This document shows, one piece after another, positions 12,200 through 24,100 of a DNA stretch of 64,000 nt (its first letter is position 1; each line of letters begins with the position of its first letter). This stretch comes from Candidula unifasciata. Lineage: Eukaryota; Mollusca; Gastropoda; Stylommatophora; Geomitridae. The DNA is taken from NCBI GenBank assembly GCA_905116865.2, contig CAJHNH020000565.1, forward strand, positions 1 to 64,000, in the 5' to 3' direction. The position numbers and the translations under genes are program-made. The notes below the pieces were generated by a model that searched no databases, was not told the origin of the DNA, and saw only the letters and a list, made by a program, of their open reading frames with translations.

Positions 12200-13215
12200 C
12201 ATTTTCAAGCAGACATGTATGACACCTCTGGCGGTAAACGAATGTACCATTACTGTTGGTCGACTGCGGCAAGGCTGATGTCAAAGTTAGGTTACCAGGC
12301 ATCTAAACGTGCATCAGAGTACCAACAGTCGACTTTGCCACCGGTTCCAAGCCCCTGGCTCAGCCCCCTACCTAGTGGACAACCTAGCGTGATCATGGCA
12401 AAGAAGAATCACTTCATTCGGCTTCCCCATCTCAGAAACAGGGTTTCAGCTGGTTTCCCAATTACACAGTCATTACTGACAAGACGTCATGTGTCTAATG
12501 AAACTTCGGGGCAGACAGCACGACGCTGGACTTTGGGCACAACGACCTCACTATGGACCTGTTCTTACTGGCCGCCATCGCCAAAATAACCTTCTTTGGG
12601 CTAACCTGCATCGTACCTGGGCATCTTACAATCAATGGAGACCTGTCTAGTTAAGTGACCAATCGTTGTTTTAGTTGTGGCGTCATCATAGTCCTGGTTT
12701 AGTGTCTACTGTCAGCTTAATGAAAGTTAAACCCAAAAGCTTTGCCCCACGGTCACGGAAATGCAGTGATTTGTGGAATGATCAACAGTGGAAGGAGTAA
12801 ACTGATTTGCACTGAAGGACGCTTGAATGCACAACGATACGCCTACGGAATTCTGCCACCCCATACTCTTCTATTTTCAGATGACGAAAGGTCGGTTTTT
12901 TCCAACAGGACAACGCCAGACCTCATTCTGCAGGGTTGACCACGCAGTTCCTGACTGCCACCAACATTCTCACTCTTCCATGGCCCATCTCGTCTGCTGA
13001 CATATGTCTTATAGAGCATCAGTAGGATCAGCTGCTATAGATGTGCTTGCTACCGAGACCTTGCTCCACCCAGTTAGTCGCTGCACGTGGTGCAGGAAGA
13101 GTGGACAATCATCCCACATCAGACGTCTGATCGCATCCATGCCCAGAAGATGCCAGTCGCCGAAGATATCACACACCATACTGGCACTTATGCCCGTACG
13201 CCTAAAAACCATAGA
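12200..13215 (+). pseudogene. Tc1-like DNA transposase relic
   Basis: Three-frame reading recovers Tc1-family landmarks in order: TARRWTL, GPVLTGRHRQ, WANLHRTW, LSYFSDESRF near 12640, LNAQRYAYGILPPH at about 12825-12865, an altered QQDNARPH region (VFSNRTTPDL near 12900), and IRRLIASMPRRC at about 13118-13155. DDE transposases cut and paste DNA; this copy has many frame breaks and stops and has lost the active-site context, so it is dead. Terminal inverted repeats were not located. Confidence 0.8.
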
Positions 13216-13254
13216 TGACTCAGATGCAAACATGACTGTCAATTGATCAGTCGC

Positions 13255-13611
13255 ACCCGAAAGTATTTTGTGTGTGTGCAATTTGAACAGAAACGTAACA
13301 GACTGCACAGCACAGCAGGAATGGTGGGACTGAGAATAAATACAAGGAAAACTAAGATCATGACAAGCAGTCCGAACCAACAACCAGTGACCATAAGTAA
13401 CCAATCACTTGAAAATTTAGAACATTTCACATATCTTGGCAGTGTGGTGTCCCTACTGGGAGGAACAGAGGACAACATACAGTCACGCCTGAACAAAGCT
13501 AGAGCTGCTTTTTGAAGGATGAGGCAAATCTGGAAATCCAACAATTACTGCAGAGGAACAAAACTCCGACTCTACAAGAGCATCATTTGGCCGGTTCTTC
13601 TTTATGGAGCA
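13255..13611 (+). pseudogene. LINE reverse transcriptase relic, 5' part (split by LTR)
   Basis: Reads GLRINTRKTKIM, then FTYLGSVVS, then DNIQSRLNKARAAF, then LRLYKSIIWPVLLYGA, the region downstream of the RT active site. The reading breaks off exactly at LLYGA (13611) and resumes at 14278 with ECWRMTK. It has one stop near 13514 and small frame breaks. It directly follows the Tc1 relic. Confidence 0.85.
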
Positions 13612-14282
13612 TGCAATGGGGGATATTTTCACCCAGATTAGGATGGTTGGGGGGAAGGCCCAAAGCTGACCTAAAACACCGAGATAGTCCAGATACTCGG
13701 ATTAAACGAGAATCTTGAGATAGGTGATGACCGCTAGGTATCACGGGGACCACGAGAAGGCGACCAAAGGTCGCAACGTGAAAAGTAAAGGACCACCACG
13801 TGTTGTCACGTGAAACGAACTCGTGGTATAAGTCAGACTTGACTCTGGTCAAGTTTAGTTTGTGTCGACCTGTTGGAGTGAGAGGACGTACGACTGAAAG
13901 TGAGAATGCCAACGTGAGAGTGCTTGTGGAGAAAGGAGACCCTGCCGACGAAGTGTGAAGCCGAGATCGACCATGCCAGTGTGTGAGATGGCCAGAACCT
14001 CAACGTGAATCCATGGGAGCCAACTTTGGTCAGTGAATGCTTGAAGAAGACTGCTCGCTGAAAGCTGCGTGAGTTTGTGTGCGAAAGCTGTTTACTAGGA
14101 CAACGACAGGACCTCTTTTATGTAAGTGCGAATACGTCAATAAACTCAATGTCTCGTAAGCTCTCAGAGGTGTCGGCTTGTGCCAGTTGTGTAACGTGGA
14201 GCGTGAGAGAAGAACATCCACCACACACGCATGAACACTACCTAGACAACGAGAAGAAACACACACCACTTATTACAGAGCA
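13607..14282 (+). mobile_element. Solo LTR (666 bp) with 5-bp target duplication
   Basis: The inserted segment 13612-14277 starts TGCAATGG and ends TTATTACA, the TG...CA ends of LTRs. It is flanked by perfect GAGCA at 13607-13611 and 14278-14282. Removing the segment and one GAGCA restores the LINE reading LLYGA+ECWRMTK. Internally there is TATA-like GGTATAAG near 13825 and AATAAA near 14140, in the order expected for a promoter and polyadenylation signal. A 5-bp duplication fits Gypsy or BEL elements; there is no internal gag-pol, so it is a solo LTR left by recombination. Orientation is inferred from the AATAAA. Confidence 0.85.
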
Positions 14283-14600
14283 GAATGCTGGAGAATGACA
14301 AAAAGGGATGTACACAAGCTGTCCACCTTCCACCATACATGTCTACGTAGAATTATCAAAATTTTCTGGCCAGATACAATCTCAAACACTAAACTACTTC
14401 AAGTCACAAACCAAGAAACTCTAGACAGTAAGATAACCAAGAGAAGATGGGAATGGCTTGGCCACGTTAGGAGAATGAATCCTGATATACCTGCCAAAAC
14501 AGCTCTCACATGGACACCAGAGGGAAAGAGAAAAAAAGGGGCGCCCAAAAACAACATGGAGACGAACGATGGAAAGTGACCTGAGTGCGGCATCTTTGAC
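14278..14600 (+). pseudogene. LINE reverse transcriptase relic, 3' part
   Basis: Continues the split LINE: ECWRMTKRDVHKLSTFHHTC, then LRRIIKIFWPDTI, then RRWEWLGHVRRM, then TALTWTPEGKRKKGAPK. This is the typical LINE C-terminal tail. A second copy of this tail, with more 3' sequence and a (GAT)n end, lies at 55660-55885. Confidence 0.88.
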
Positions 14601-14616
14601 ATGGAAAACCCCATTT

Positions 14617-14956
14617 GTCCCTGTCCTCACAGGCTGACCGCTCCTTCCTGTCCTGTCCCCATATGTCCCTGTCCTCACAGGCTGACCGCTCCTTCCTGTC
14701 GTGTTCCCATATGTCCCTGTCCTCACAGGCTGACCGCTCCTTCCTGTCCTGTCCCCATATGTCCCTGTCCTCACAGGCTGACCGCTCCTTCCTGTCCTGT
14801 CCTCATATGTCCCTGTCCTCACAGGCTGACCGCTCCTTCCTGTCCTGTCCCCATATGTCCCTGTCCTCACAGGCTGACCGCTCCTTCCTGTCCTGTCCCC
14901 ATAGGTCCCTGTCCTCACAGGCCGACCGCTCCTTCCTGTCGTGTTCCCATACCTTC
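14617..14956. repeat. 48-bp minisatellite, about 7 copies
   Basis: Each unit begins GTCCCTGTCCTCACAGGCTG and contains CGCTCCTTCCTGTCCTGT. 48 is a multiple of 3, so frames stay open on both strands. It begins inside the LINE 3' end, just after the coding tail. Confidence 0.95.
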
Positions 14957-15147
14957 CTTTTGTCCTTATCTGCCTGATGTTTTCTCCTGTGTCGTCCTCC
15001 GTCAGATTTCTAAAGCCTCACAGAGAAAAGTTAAATCTAGTTTGTCTTTTGCTGCCTAGCTTGTTCTAATGTCAAATTCTTGGTCGACCTCTTGGCTTGT
15101 AGTCTGCTGTTCTCATGTACGCTCCAGCTGCTAGCTAAGCGTTGAAG

Positions 15148-15387
15148 CAGCGGTTCTTAACCTACCAGTCGCGACCCTTTTTTTTTTGTGTGGGTCGAAC
15201 GAGTCTTTCACAAGGATCGCCTAAATCCATCGGAAAACATATATTCATTGAAGTTATAAAGTAGCAACGATATTAATTGTATGGTTTTTTTGGTTGCCAC
15301 AACATGAGGAACACTGTATTAATGGTTTGCCACAAGATGAGGAGCTGTAAAGAAGGGTCGCGGCGTTAGGAAGGCTGAGAACCACTG
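15148..15387. mobile_element. hAT MITE resembling SPIN elements
   Basis: 240 bp with inverted ends: left CAGCGGTTCTTAACCT, right (reverse complement) CAGTGGTTCTCAGCCT. It is flanked by an 8-bp duplication with one mismatch, CGTTGAAG (15140-15147) and CGTTAAAG (15388-15395). The interior holds GGTCGCGGCGTTAGGAAGG and CATCGGAAAACATATATTCA, words I associate with the SPIN group of hAT elements. The TIR and 8-bp duplication are seen; the SPIN assignment is from memory. No ORF; non-autonomous. Confidence 0.8.
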
Positions 15388-15395
15388 CGTTAAAG

Positions 15396-15900
15396 GGTTT
15401 AATTGCTCAAACGCACATGATAAAGATAAGAAGAAATTGAGCGGGCATAGTACTTGAAAGAAATTCACTCTCCGAAGAATATAAACTACACTGTACTCTG
15501 TTTCAGACATAGAAAAGAGCGCTAAATGTTCATTTATCAAAGCAAGAACAGAATCGATCTTTTGGTGTCTACAACAGTTCAGCTGGGAGAACTCATTAAC
15601 AACACAGGGACCTGGGTACAGAACTCAGACTGTGCTGATTCCTAGAGGAAATTACAATTAATAATAATAATCACTAGCATAATAGACACCCGCGTGTGTT
15701 TGATGATGATAAAATAAGTACTAGAGATTCTTTCAACGGTTGAGGCCGTCTGGCGTCACCGTAGGTTGTGTATGTGTGCGGACAATTCCTAGAGTGAACT
15801 GAAAGTCAAGGACATTTCAGGTGTATCGATCAAATGATGCTATGTCTATATTCTGTCAAGAACTGGTCAACGAATAATTTATTACAAAATAATATGATAA
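15396..15900. other. No gene seen
   Basis: Unique-looking AT-rich sequence with no ORF that resembles a protein. Confidence 0.5.
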
Positions 15901-15908
15901 CATTTTCG

Positions 15909-16064
<156 letters not shown>

Positions 16065-16129
16065 TGCTACAGTTGCTTGTGTTGTTACTGCTGCTGCAAT
16101 TTGTTGCGGCTAGCACTACTGTAGGAACC

Positions 16130-16320
16130 TCCATTGGTGTAGTAGCTAGACGCTATGCCTGCCAGCCCGGAGTTGTAGGTTCCAGTCTGAATCAAGTCTT
16201 ATGTTTTTCCTTCAAAAGTTGACCTTGGCCCCCAAGGTCGAGCCAGCCGTACAAAGTACCAGGTATTTCCTGGAAAGTAAAAGCGGTTGACATGATCGTG
16301 ACCCAATTGATAAATTTAAA
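16130..16320 (+). mobile_element. SINE family B, diverged copy
   Basis: Carries GTAGGTTCCAGTCTGAATC (B-box-like), then TCGAGCCAGCCGTACA, then GTACCAGGTATTTCCTGG, AAAAGCGGTTGACATGATC. The order matches the copies at 26845-27095 and 46225-46470 (family tail AAAGGCGGCCGGTGTAATG). Confidence 0.6.
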
Positions 16321-16449
16321 ACAAAATTACTAAATCATCTGCCCCAAGCTGACAGGTTTGGAAATGGTCCTTCGGTATTGATTCAGCTCTTCAATGGCTT
16401 GAAACAGTAACTGCAACAGTCAGTGTGAAGATTGTAAAGGTTCTTTGTG

Positions 16450-16650
16450 ATTGCTGCATCGGAGAACTTCTTTTTCTCTTCGTCGAGTTCACCGACTGTA
16501 ATCTTCAGCGGAAAGTTTCGGTTATTTATCCAATTTTGGACCTCAGTTTTGTTCCAGAATTTAAATTTCCGTGGACATTCATTTTACAGAACTGGCTTAT
16601 TTGTATGCGGACTGTTAGTTAATTGCCTCTCATGCAAATGTACTCCGACT
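16450..16650 (-). mobile_element. Dispersed repeat family E, copy 2
   Basis: Same word order as 3290-3530: TTTTGTTCCAGAA, then GGACATTCATTTTACAGAA, then GACTGTTAGTTAATTGCC and CAAATGTACTC. Strongly diverged. Confidence 0.5.
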
Positions 16651-17160
16651 GGAGAAGCTCTAATTAGTAGCCTTGATGCATATTAGGGGCGCAGTGGAGC
16701 CCAGGCCCCCATATAGGGACATCAAAGGACTGAGCACACTTGTATTAACTTCGATCGTGATAGCCTAGCACAAATATCATAACATAGTATAACATAACAT
16801 AGCAACTGAAGGAATGTTTCATGAGAAAAAATAACATGAGGGACGGACACGAAAATCTGGATAAAGCAAAGCGTTAAATAAAACCCCCGGACTCGAAATT
16901 CAAATACACGGGAAAACGGGAATTACTGACAGTTTCAAAGTCATTTCCCGTTAGGCTAAGATCAAAGCAAACTTCTGAAAAGAACATGCTGCACAATAAA
17001 AAGAATTAATAGTAGTGGTAGTAATAATAATAATAAAATAATAATAATAATAATAATAAATGCAAACGAAGATTGTGATAATGATTATAACAATAATACT
17101 AACATGACACATGTCACTAAAATGACATTGTCACGCTTAGATGATCACAAATGTTTAGTT
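16651..17160. other. No gene seen; contains (AAT)n
   Basis: AT-rich, with an imperfect AAT/ATA trinucleotide run at about 17020-17060. No supported ORF. Confidence 0.5.
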
Positions 17161-17181
17161 TCACAAGTTTAGATGTGTCAG

Positions 17182-18463
17182 TCAGTACCTTGGTCCGGGC
17201 CGTCTCGGTGGCTGCGGTGACATAAACTCTGCGTCTTTCTTCATGTTTTCCTCCAGTGTGCCCGATGACAAAACGAACCTTGTTCTGGACGTCTGCGCGC
17301 GCTGTAGAGTCGGTGTCCGTAGAATCCGCTCTTGACCTCCAGTGTTTACCGAGACGACACGATTAGACGATCGTGGGAAGTTTCTGGACGGGTACTGGGG
17401 GACGTGTCTGCTGAACTGGCGGGACAAGGAACTGTTGTTCTCTGCTTGGTTGGTTTTGCCGTCCACTCCATGAACATGTTCCCTAGTGTCTTTGAGTACT
17501 AAAGGAATATTACCTTCTGAACGAGAGCAGAGTCTGGACAAGGCCCCAGTGAGAAGGTCTTCATTCATGGAAGCAATAAGTCTTCCTTCAGCCGTCCGCC
17601 ATTTTATGTATGATGAAGGGACATCTAGCGACGTCGTCTTCTGACGACCGGCATCTTGCTTGCTCTTCTTAAGTTCGCCAAGAGAATTGCCAGGAATAGA
17701 AGCTGACTTTTTCATTCCAGCAAAGTCTTTGTTTCCAAGACCTGAGCTTTCCTTCTCCATCCGGCCCTCGTCGCAGTCTTCAACTTTGATTGCTGGAAAG
17801 CTGGGGTCTGTGAATCTTCCAACAGCATGATCTCCATTTGGCCTTCGCCATGTTGCATCATTGCTGAAGTCTTGCAGACCTTCATCACCAACATGTTCTG
17901 AGGGAACTGGTGAGAAAATCTCTCTGAAGGGAAATGCACTTAACCGATGGCTGTGACTAGCTTCTCTGTATCTAATATTGATTGACTGAGTGTCAAGTTC
18001 CAAATACGAGGCAAAGTCCTTGGACACGGCATGATGCCTCGATGTAGCCGGGTGCTGTACATACAAAACATTTGGTTCTCTAGGACTGGAACCCGGTGAG
18101 GGTGTTGATCTTCTACTGCCGCTAACAGGCAGTGTTGGCGATTCAAGTACACGTTTCTCTGTTGAAAGACAGAGGTGACAGATCTAATACCTTGGACCCA
18201 GTTCGTGAAGATATTGCCATGTTTCGTCTCTGCTCGTCTCTGTGTCGTGCTGACTGAAGTATAGGTGCTTGGTTAGATGCCATTGCTGAAAACAGATTGT
18301 CAGTTATTGAATCTGCCGTCTTGTTATGAAGCTGAAGCGATGTCGCAGTCTGAGAACTAACAGCCGAGCGAGACCTCTGGGAGTCTGATGTGGGAACTAA
18401 TGGTCTAGCTGAACATTTAGACGTGTCTTTGATACTTGAAAGTTTGGTCACAGTCGGCTTCAT
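17182..18463 (-). CDS. Unrecognised Ser/Arg/Pro-rich disordered protein, one frame break
   Basis: Two minus-strand reading frames abut. The first (18463 down to 18143) starts MKPTVTKLSSIKDTSKC and runs to LDLSPLSFNRE. The second, open from about 18165 to 17182, continues STEKRVLESPTLPVSGS and ends PQPPRRPGPRY. Dropping one T from the TTT at 18165-18167 (AAA on the plus strand) joins them as LSPLSSTEKRVLESP, giving about 425 residues. Composition is normal for a low-complexity eukaryotic protein and is not a tandem array, so this is probably a real exon or gene. No domain, signal peptide or membrane segment is visible. The end has a donor-like CAAG|GTACTG at 17188-17189, so it may splice onward instead of stopping. 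Alternatives: a sequencing indel, a tiny intron, or a recent pseudogene. Confidence 0.55.
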
Positions 18464-19110
18464 AGCAACTTCACTCTAGTCTTAGCACCGTGCTAGTGGC
18501 ACTAGGACGTGGCTAAATCCCAGTCATCGGAATATTGAACGTTATCGTTAGCTAAACTTGATCGTTCTCGGCTTGCATGTTCACCTGCCTGCCATTTCCT
18601 GTCTGGACTCGTGAATCACGTGCATACACATGCCACGCTCGAGACGCTACAAGTCACCGCGTGTACAACATCTGAAAAGAAACAAATTAATATAACAATC
18701 ATTATATTCATAGGCCAGCAACGACATCTTTCAGAAGCCTGGATAGGAAAAACATGGAGCTCTCAGTTGTATAGTTTTAAAGCCAAGTTACGTTATTTTC
18801 AATTATATTGTTATTTCAGTTATAACCAGTGCTAGTGAGAATTAGAGAACCCCCGGTAGGGAAAGTTAAATGCGTTCGAAAATAAAAACCTGATTAAATT
18901 AATGAGCCTCCTAATGAGATTAATTGAAGAATGACGAAGAAATAAGAGAAATATCTTGACAAACGATGGTCTCAACGATTGTAAGACTAAGAAGATGACA
19001 ATATCATGACCACAAGAAGTGGCCAGTCACTGAAATGGGAAACAAATGGATTGAGCAACCGAGGGTATCCAAGAGAAGCCGCAAAACTAATTCTGGGAAG
19101 ATAGGCCAAA
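18464..19110. other. No gene seen; possible 5' flank of the 17.2-18.5 kb ORF
   Basis: No long ORF and no recognised repeat. It could hold the 5' UTR or promoter of the minus-strand ORF that starts at 18463. Confidence 0.4.
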
Positions 19111-19119
19111 TATTCTGCA

Positions 19120-19495
19120 ATGGATTCCATTTACAACAGGGAACAGAACAGATTGCATTTACAACAGGGAACAGAACAGATTGCATTTACAACATGGAAC
19201 AGAACAGATTGCATTTACAACATGGAACAGAACAGATTGCATTTACAACATGGAACAGAACAGATTGCATTTACAACATGGAACAGAACAGATTGTATTT
19301 ACAACATGGAACAGAACAGATTGCATTTACAACTTGGAACAGAACAGATTGCATTTACAACATGGAACAGAACAGATTGCATTTACAACATGGAACAGAA
19401 GAGATTGCATTTACAACATGGAACAGAAGAGATTGCATTTACAACATGGAGCCGAACAGATTGCATTTACAACATGGAGCAGAACAGATTGCACA
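19120..19495. repeat. 28-bp minisatellite, about 13 copies
   Basis: Unit: GAACAGAACAGATTGCATTT followed by ACAACATG. Substitutions (CAGGG, CTTGG, AAGAG, AGCAG) mark individual copies. Confidence 0.96.
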
Positions 19496-19639
19496 GGATT
19501 GAGTGGAATAGAAGAATACGATGTGATCCCTAAAAGGGGCACACATATCTCAACATGATGATGATGGGTCCGATGTTAGAGACACCTGTTATCTGTCATG
19601 TTTCCTTTGTGTCGACAGAGTGAAATTCGATGATCTGAA

Positions 19640-19865
19640 GTCCCTCTGTCGAAGTCTGTGGTTTAGAAGTTGCGAACGCGCTTCGTAATTCCGGTTTGTC
19701 AGGTTCGATCCCAGTTGGAGACGTTTTGATTTGGTTTTGACAGTGGTATCGAGATCCGAGAGCAACGGCAAACAACTAAAAGTGAAAATACCTTTGAAAA
19801 CACAACAGACGAAAAATGATGGGGCTAGTTCTTTAACGTCCTCTAAAAGATACGAAACTACCTTA
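19640..19865 (+). mobile_element. SINE family A, copy 2
   Basis: Head TCTGTGGTTTAGAAGTTGCG, B-box-like GGTTCGATCCCAGTTGG, body AACGGCAAACAACTAAAAG, and an end near AAAGATACGAAACTA. Colinear with 2600-2833 and 33274-33530. No clear flanking duplication was found. Confidence 0.75.
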
Positions 19866-19899
19866 TAGTCCATCTCGTGCCTTTTGCGTCAATTCTCTC

Positions 19900-20265
19900 T
19901 AATCAGCCAACTGTCTCTTTCTCGAGAACTTGGTAACGACTGACAAGATTGGCGAAAAGAGAGAAAGAGATAGGCAAAGAGATAAGTAATCAAAGCAATG
20001 TTTCCCCGATGTGAATTTGAACAAAGAAGACACAAACAATAGACTCCACAATTTATTGCCTGGCATATTTCGCTGTATCTTGTCAGGTGCATACTTCAGT
20101 AACAATTAATTCTTTGTTCAAAGAGATAAGTACCCGGATTACCTGGCCAGAGGAATGGAGCGAGACAAGAACATTGAACTGATTCGTGATTCTAGCAATC
20201 GTGTAAGACAGCGAAACATGTCAGCCTACGCTTACCGGCACAGCACATGATGATGACGATGAAAG
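19900..20265 (+). mobile_element. Dispersed repeat F with a 130-bp nested insertion
   Basis: The two halves match 58355-58545: GAGAACTTGGTAACGAC, then TGATTCTAGCAATCGTGTA, and an end ACAGCACATGATGATGA. The middle (19989-20118) is extra and is flanked by the perfect 14-bp repeat CAAAGAGATAAGTA at 19975-19988 and 20119-20132. The (GAT)n end is like a LINE tail. Confidence 0.7.
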
Positions 20266-20587
20266 GGTTGAAAAATCTACAAGAAATTCATTTCAAACCC
20301 CTTTGTATGTTATCACAATCAGTGTTCCTGCACACTGGACATTACCACATGTGATCAGTCCTCCGATGCAGCAGCCAATACTACAATAACATACACTGAT
20401 AAGATGATTTAACTGGCGACGATAAGCAAACATTAGAACTGAGTGCGTGTATAATTTGTGACATTTGATCATGAAATCTGATATTCTTATTATCACTGAT
20501 ATATCCGTTAGTAGGCAGTAATGAATTTCTTGATGAAGTGTTTTATTTCATGTTATCAATCATACAGGAATATTTTTCTGCGTTCCT

Positions 20588-20692
20588 AAGTGCATGAGGC
20601 GGGAGAACTAGCGGGAGACATAATTTCTTTCAGGCAGACAGTGATGAGAGCGACGTTCTGCAAAGGACCTGCTACATGATGACGATGATGAT
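20588..20692 (+). mobile_element. LINE 3' tail fragment with (GAT)n end
   Basis: Reads HEAGELAGDIISFRQTVMRA then TFCKGPAT and a stop, then (GATGAC/GATGAT)n. Same tail as the minus-strand fragment at 11033-11216; only the last ~100 bp are retained. Confidence 0.75.
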
Positions 20693-20699
20693 GTCTGTG

Positions 20700-21080
20700 T
20701 TCCTGTTATTGTCTTTATTAACACAACATGTAACCAGTTGTTTAGTGCCTAATGTGTATTGCTAAATGCTACATATCTAATATTATCTTTATTATCCTTG
20801 CTAGTTTCTATCCTCACTGTTGTAACCATGGTTACAGTGGTTACACTGTATTATGATTACCCGAAATTGATTATATTGTTACTACTACAGCCACCATTAT
20901 TATTATTACAGGTACTGCTAATCTTCTTCTTGTTCTTCTTTCGTTCGCTTGAAATCGATTATATACATCTCCAGTGTCATCTCTAGTTTGAACGTAACTG
21001 TCTGTTGTAATTCAATCAACGACCAGTAAAGTTTACTGCTATTGTTACTTCTATAATTCCAATTATTATTAATACAATTG
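20700..21080. other. No gene seen
   Basis: AT-rich lead-in to the next array; ATTATTATTACAGG-like trinucleotide words increase towards it. Confidence 0.5.
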
Positions 21081-21149
21081 CTACAATTTATACTATTATA
21101 TTAACTATTATTACTAAAATTGCTGCTATTAGTACTGCAGTAATCCCCT

Positions 21150-24100
21150 TTGCCCTTGTCACTAATATTAATTCCGCTACTGCCATTACTATAATCACCA
21201 CTACTAACACTGTAGTTGTCGCTACTGGTACTACTATAATCACCACCACTACTAATACTGTAGTTGTCGCTACTGCCACTACTATAATCACCACTACTAA
21301 TACTGTAGTTGCCGCTGCTGCCACTACTATAATCACCAATACTAACACTGTAGTTGTCGCTACTGGTACTACTATAACCACCACTACTAATACTGTAGTT
21401 GCCGCTGCTGCCACTACTATAATCACCAATACTAACACTGTAGTTGTCGCTACTGGTACTACTATAATCACCACTACTAATACTGTAGTTGCCGCTGCTG
21501 CCACTACTATAATCACCAATACTAACACTGTAGTTGTCGCTACTGGTACTACTATAATCACCACTACTAACACTGTAGTTGTCGCTACTGGTACTACTAT
21601 AATCACCACTACTAACACTGTAGTTGTCGCTACTGGTACTACTATAATCACCACTACTAACACTGTAGTTGTCGCTACTGGTACTACTATAACCACCACT
21701 ACTAACACTGTAGTTATCGCTACTGGTACTACTATAATCACCACTACTAATACTGTAGTTGCCGCTGCTGCCACTACTATAATCACCACTACTAACACTG
21801 TAGTTGTCGCTACTGGTACTACTGTAATCACCACTACTAACACTGTAGTTGTCGCTACTGGTACTACTGTAATCACTACTACTAACACTGTAGTTATCGA
21901 TACTGGTACTACTATAATCACTACTACTAACACTGCAGTTGTCGCTACTGGTACTACTGTAATCACTACTACTAACACTGTAGTTATCGATACTGGTACT
22001 ACTATAATCACTACTACTAACACTGCAGTTGTCGCTACTGGTACTACTATAATCACCACTACTAACACTGTAGTTATCGATACTGGTACTACTATAATCA
22101 CTACTACTAACACTGTAGTTGTCGCTACTGGTACTACTATAATCACCACTACTAACACTGTAGTTGTCGCTATTGGTACTACTATAATCACCACAAATAA
22201 TACTGTAGTTGTCGCTACTGGTACTACTATAATCACCACTACTAACACTGTAGTTGTCGCTACTGGTACTACTATAATCACCACAAATAATACTGTAGTT
22301 GTCGCTACTGGTACTACTATAATCACCACAAATAATACTGTAGTTGTCGCTACTGGTACTACTATAATCACCACCACTAACACTGCAGTTGTCGCTACTG
22401 GTACTACTATAATCACCACAAATAATACTGTAGTTGTCGCTACTGGTACTACTATAATCACCACCACTAACACTGCAGTTGTCGCTACTGGTTGGTACTA
22501 CTGTAATAGCCACTACTAATACTGCAGTTGTCGCTACTGGTACTACTATAATCACTACTACTAATACTGTAGTTGCGGCTGTTGGTACTAATATAATCAC
22601 AACTACTAATACTGTAGTTGCGGCTACTGGTACTACTATAATCACTTCTACTAATACTGTAGTTGTCGCTGATGGTACTACCATAATCACCACTACTAAC
22701 ACTGTAGTTGTCGCTACTGGTACTACTATAATCACCACTACTAACACTGTAGTTGTCGCTACTGTTACTACTATAATCACTACTACTAACAATGTTGTTT
22801 TTGCTACTGGTACTACTATAATCACCACTACTAATTCTCTAGTTGTCGCTACTGGTACTACTATAATCACTACTACTAACACTGTAGTTGTCGCTACTGG
22901 TACTACTATAATCACCACTACTAACACTGTAGTTGTCGCTATTGGTACTACTATAATCACCACAAATAATACTGTAGTTGTCGCTACTGGTACTACTATA
23001 ATCACCACTACTAACACTGTAGTTGTCGCTACTGGTACTACTATAATCACCACAAATAATACTGTAGTTGTCGCTACTGGTACTACTATAATCACCACAA
23101 ATAATACTGTAGTTGTTGCTACTGGTACTACTATAATCACCACCACTAACACTGCAGTTGTCGCTACTGGTACTACTATAATCACCACAAATAATACTGT
23201 AGTTGTCGCTACTGGTACTACTATAATCACCACCACTAACACTGCAGTTGTCGCTACTGGTTGGTACTACTGTAATAGCCACTACTAATACTGTAGTTGC
23301 GGCTACTGATACCACTATAATCACTACTACTAATACTGTAGTTGCGGCTATTGGTACTAATATAATCACTACTACTAATACTGTAGTTGCGGCTGTTGGT
23401 ACTAATATAATCACAACTACTAATACTGTAGTTGCGGCTACTGATACCACTATAATCACTACTACTAATACTGTAGCTTCCGCTACTGATACCACTATAA
23501 TCACTACTACTAATACTGTAGTTGCGGCTGTTGGTACTAATATAATTACAACTACTAATACTGTAGTTGCGGCTACTGATACCACTATAATCACAACTAC
23601 TAATACTGTAGTTGCGGCTATTGGTACTAATATAATCACAACTACTAATACTGTAGTTGCGGCTACTGATACCACTATAATCACTACTACTAATACTGTA
23701 GTTGCGGCTACTGATACCACTATAATCACAACTACTAATACTGTAGCTTCCGCTACTGATACCACTATAATCACAACTACTAATACTGTAGTTGCGGCTA
23801 TTGGTACTAATATAATCACTACTACTAATACTGTAGTTGCGGCTACTGATACCACTATAATCACAACTACTAATACTGTAGCTTCCGCTACTGATACCAC
23901 TATAATCACAACTACTAATACTGTAGTTGCGGCTATTGGTACTAATATAATCACTACTACTAATACTGTAGTTGCGGCTATTGGTACTAATATAATCACT
24001 ACTACTAATACTGTAGTTGCGGCTACTGGTACTACTATCAACATCACTACTACTAATACTGTAGTTGCGGCTACTGGTACTACTATCAACATCACTACTA

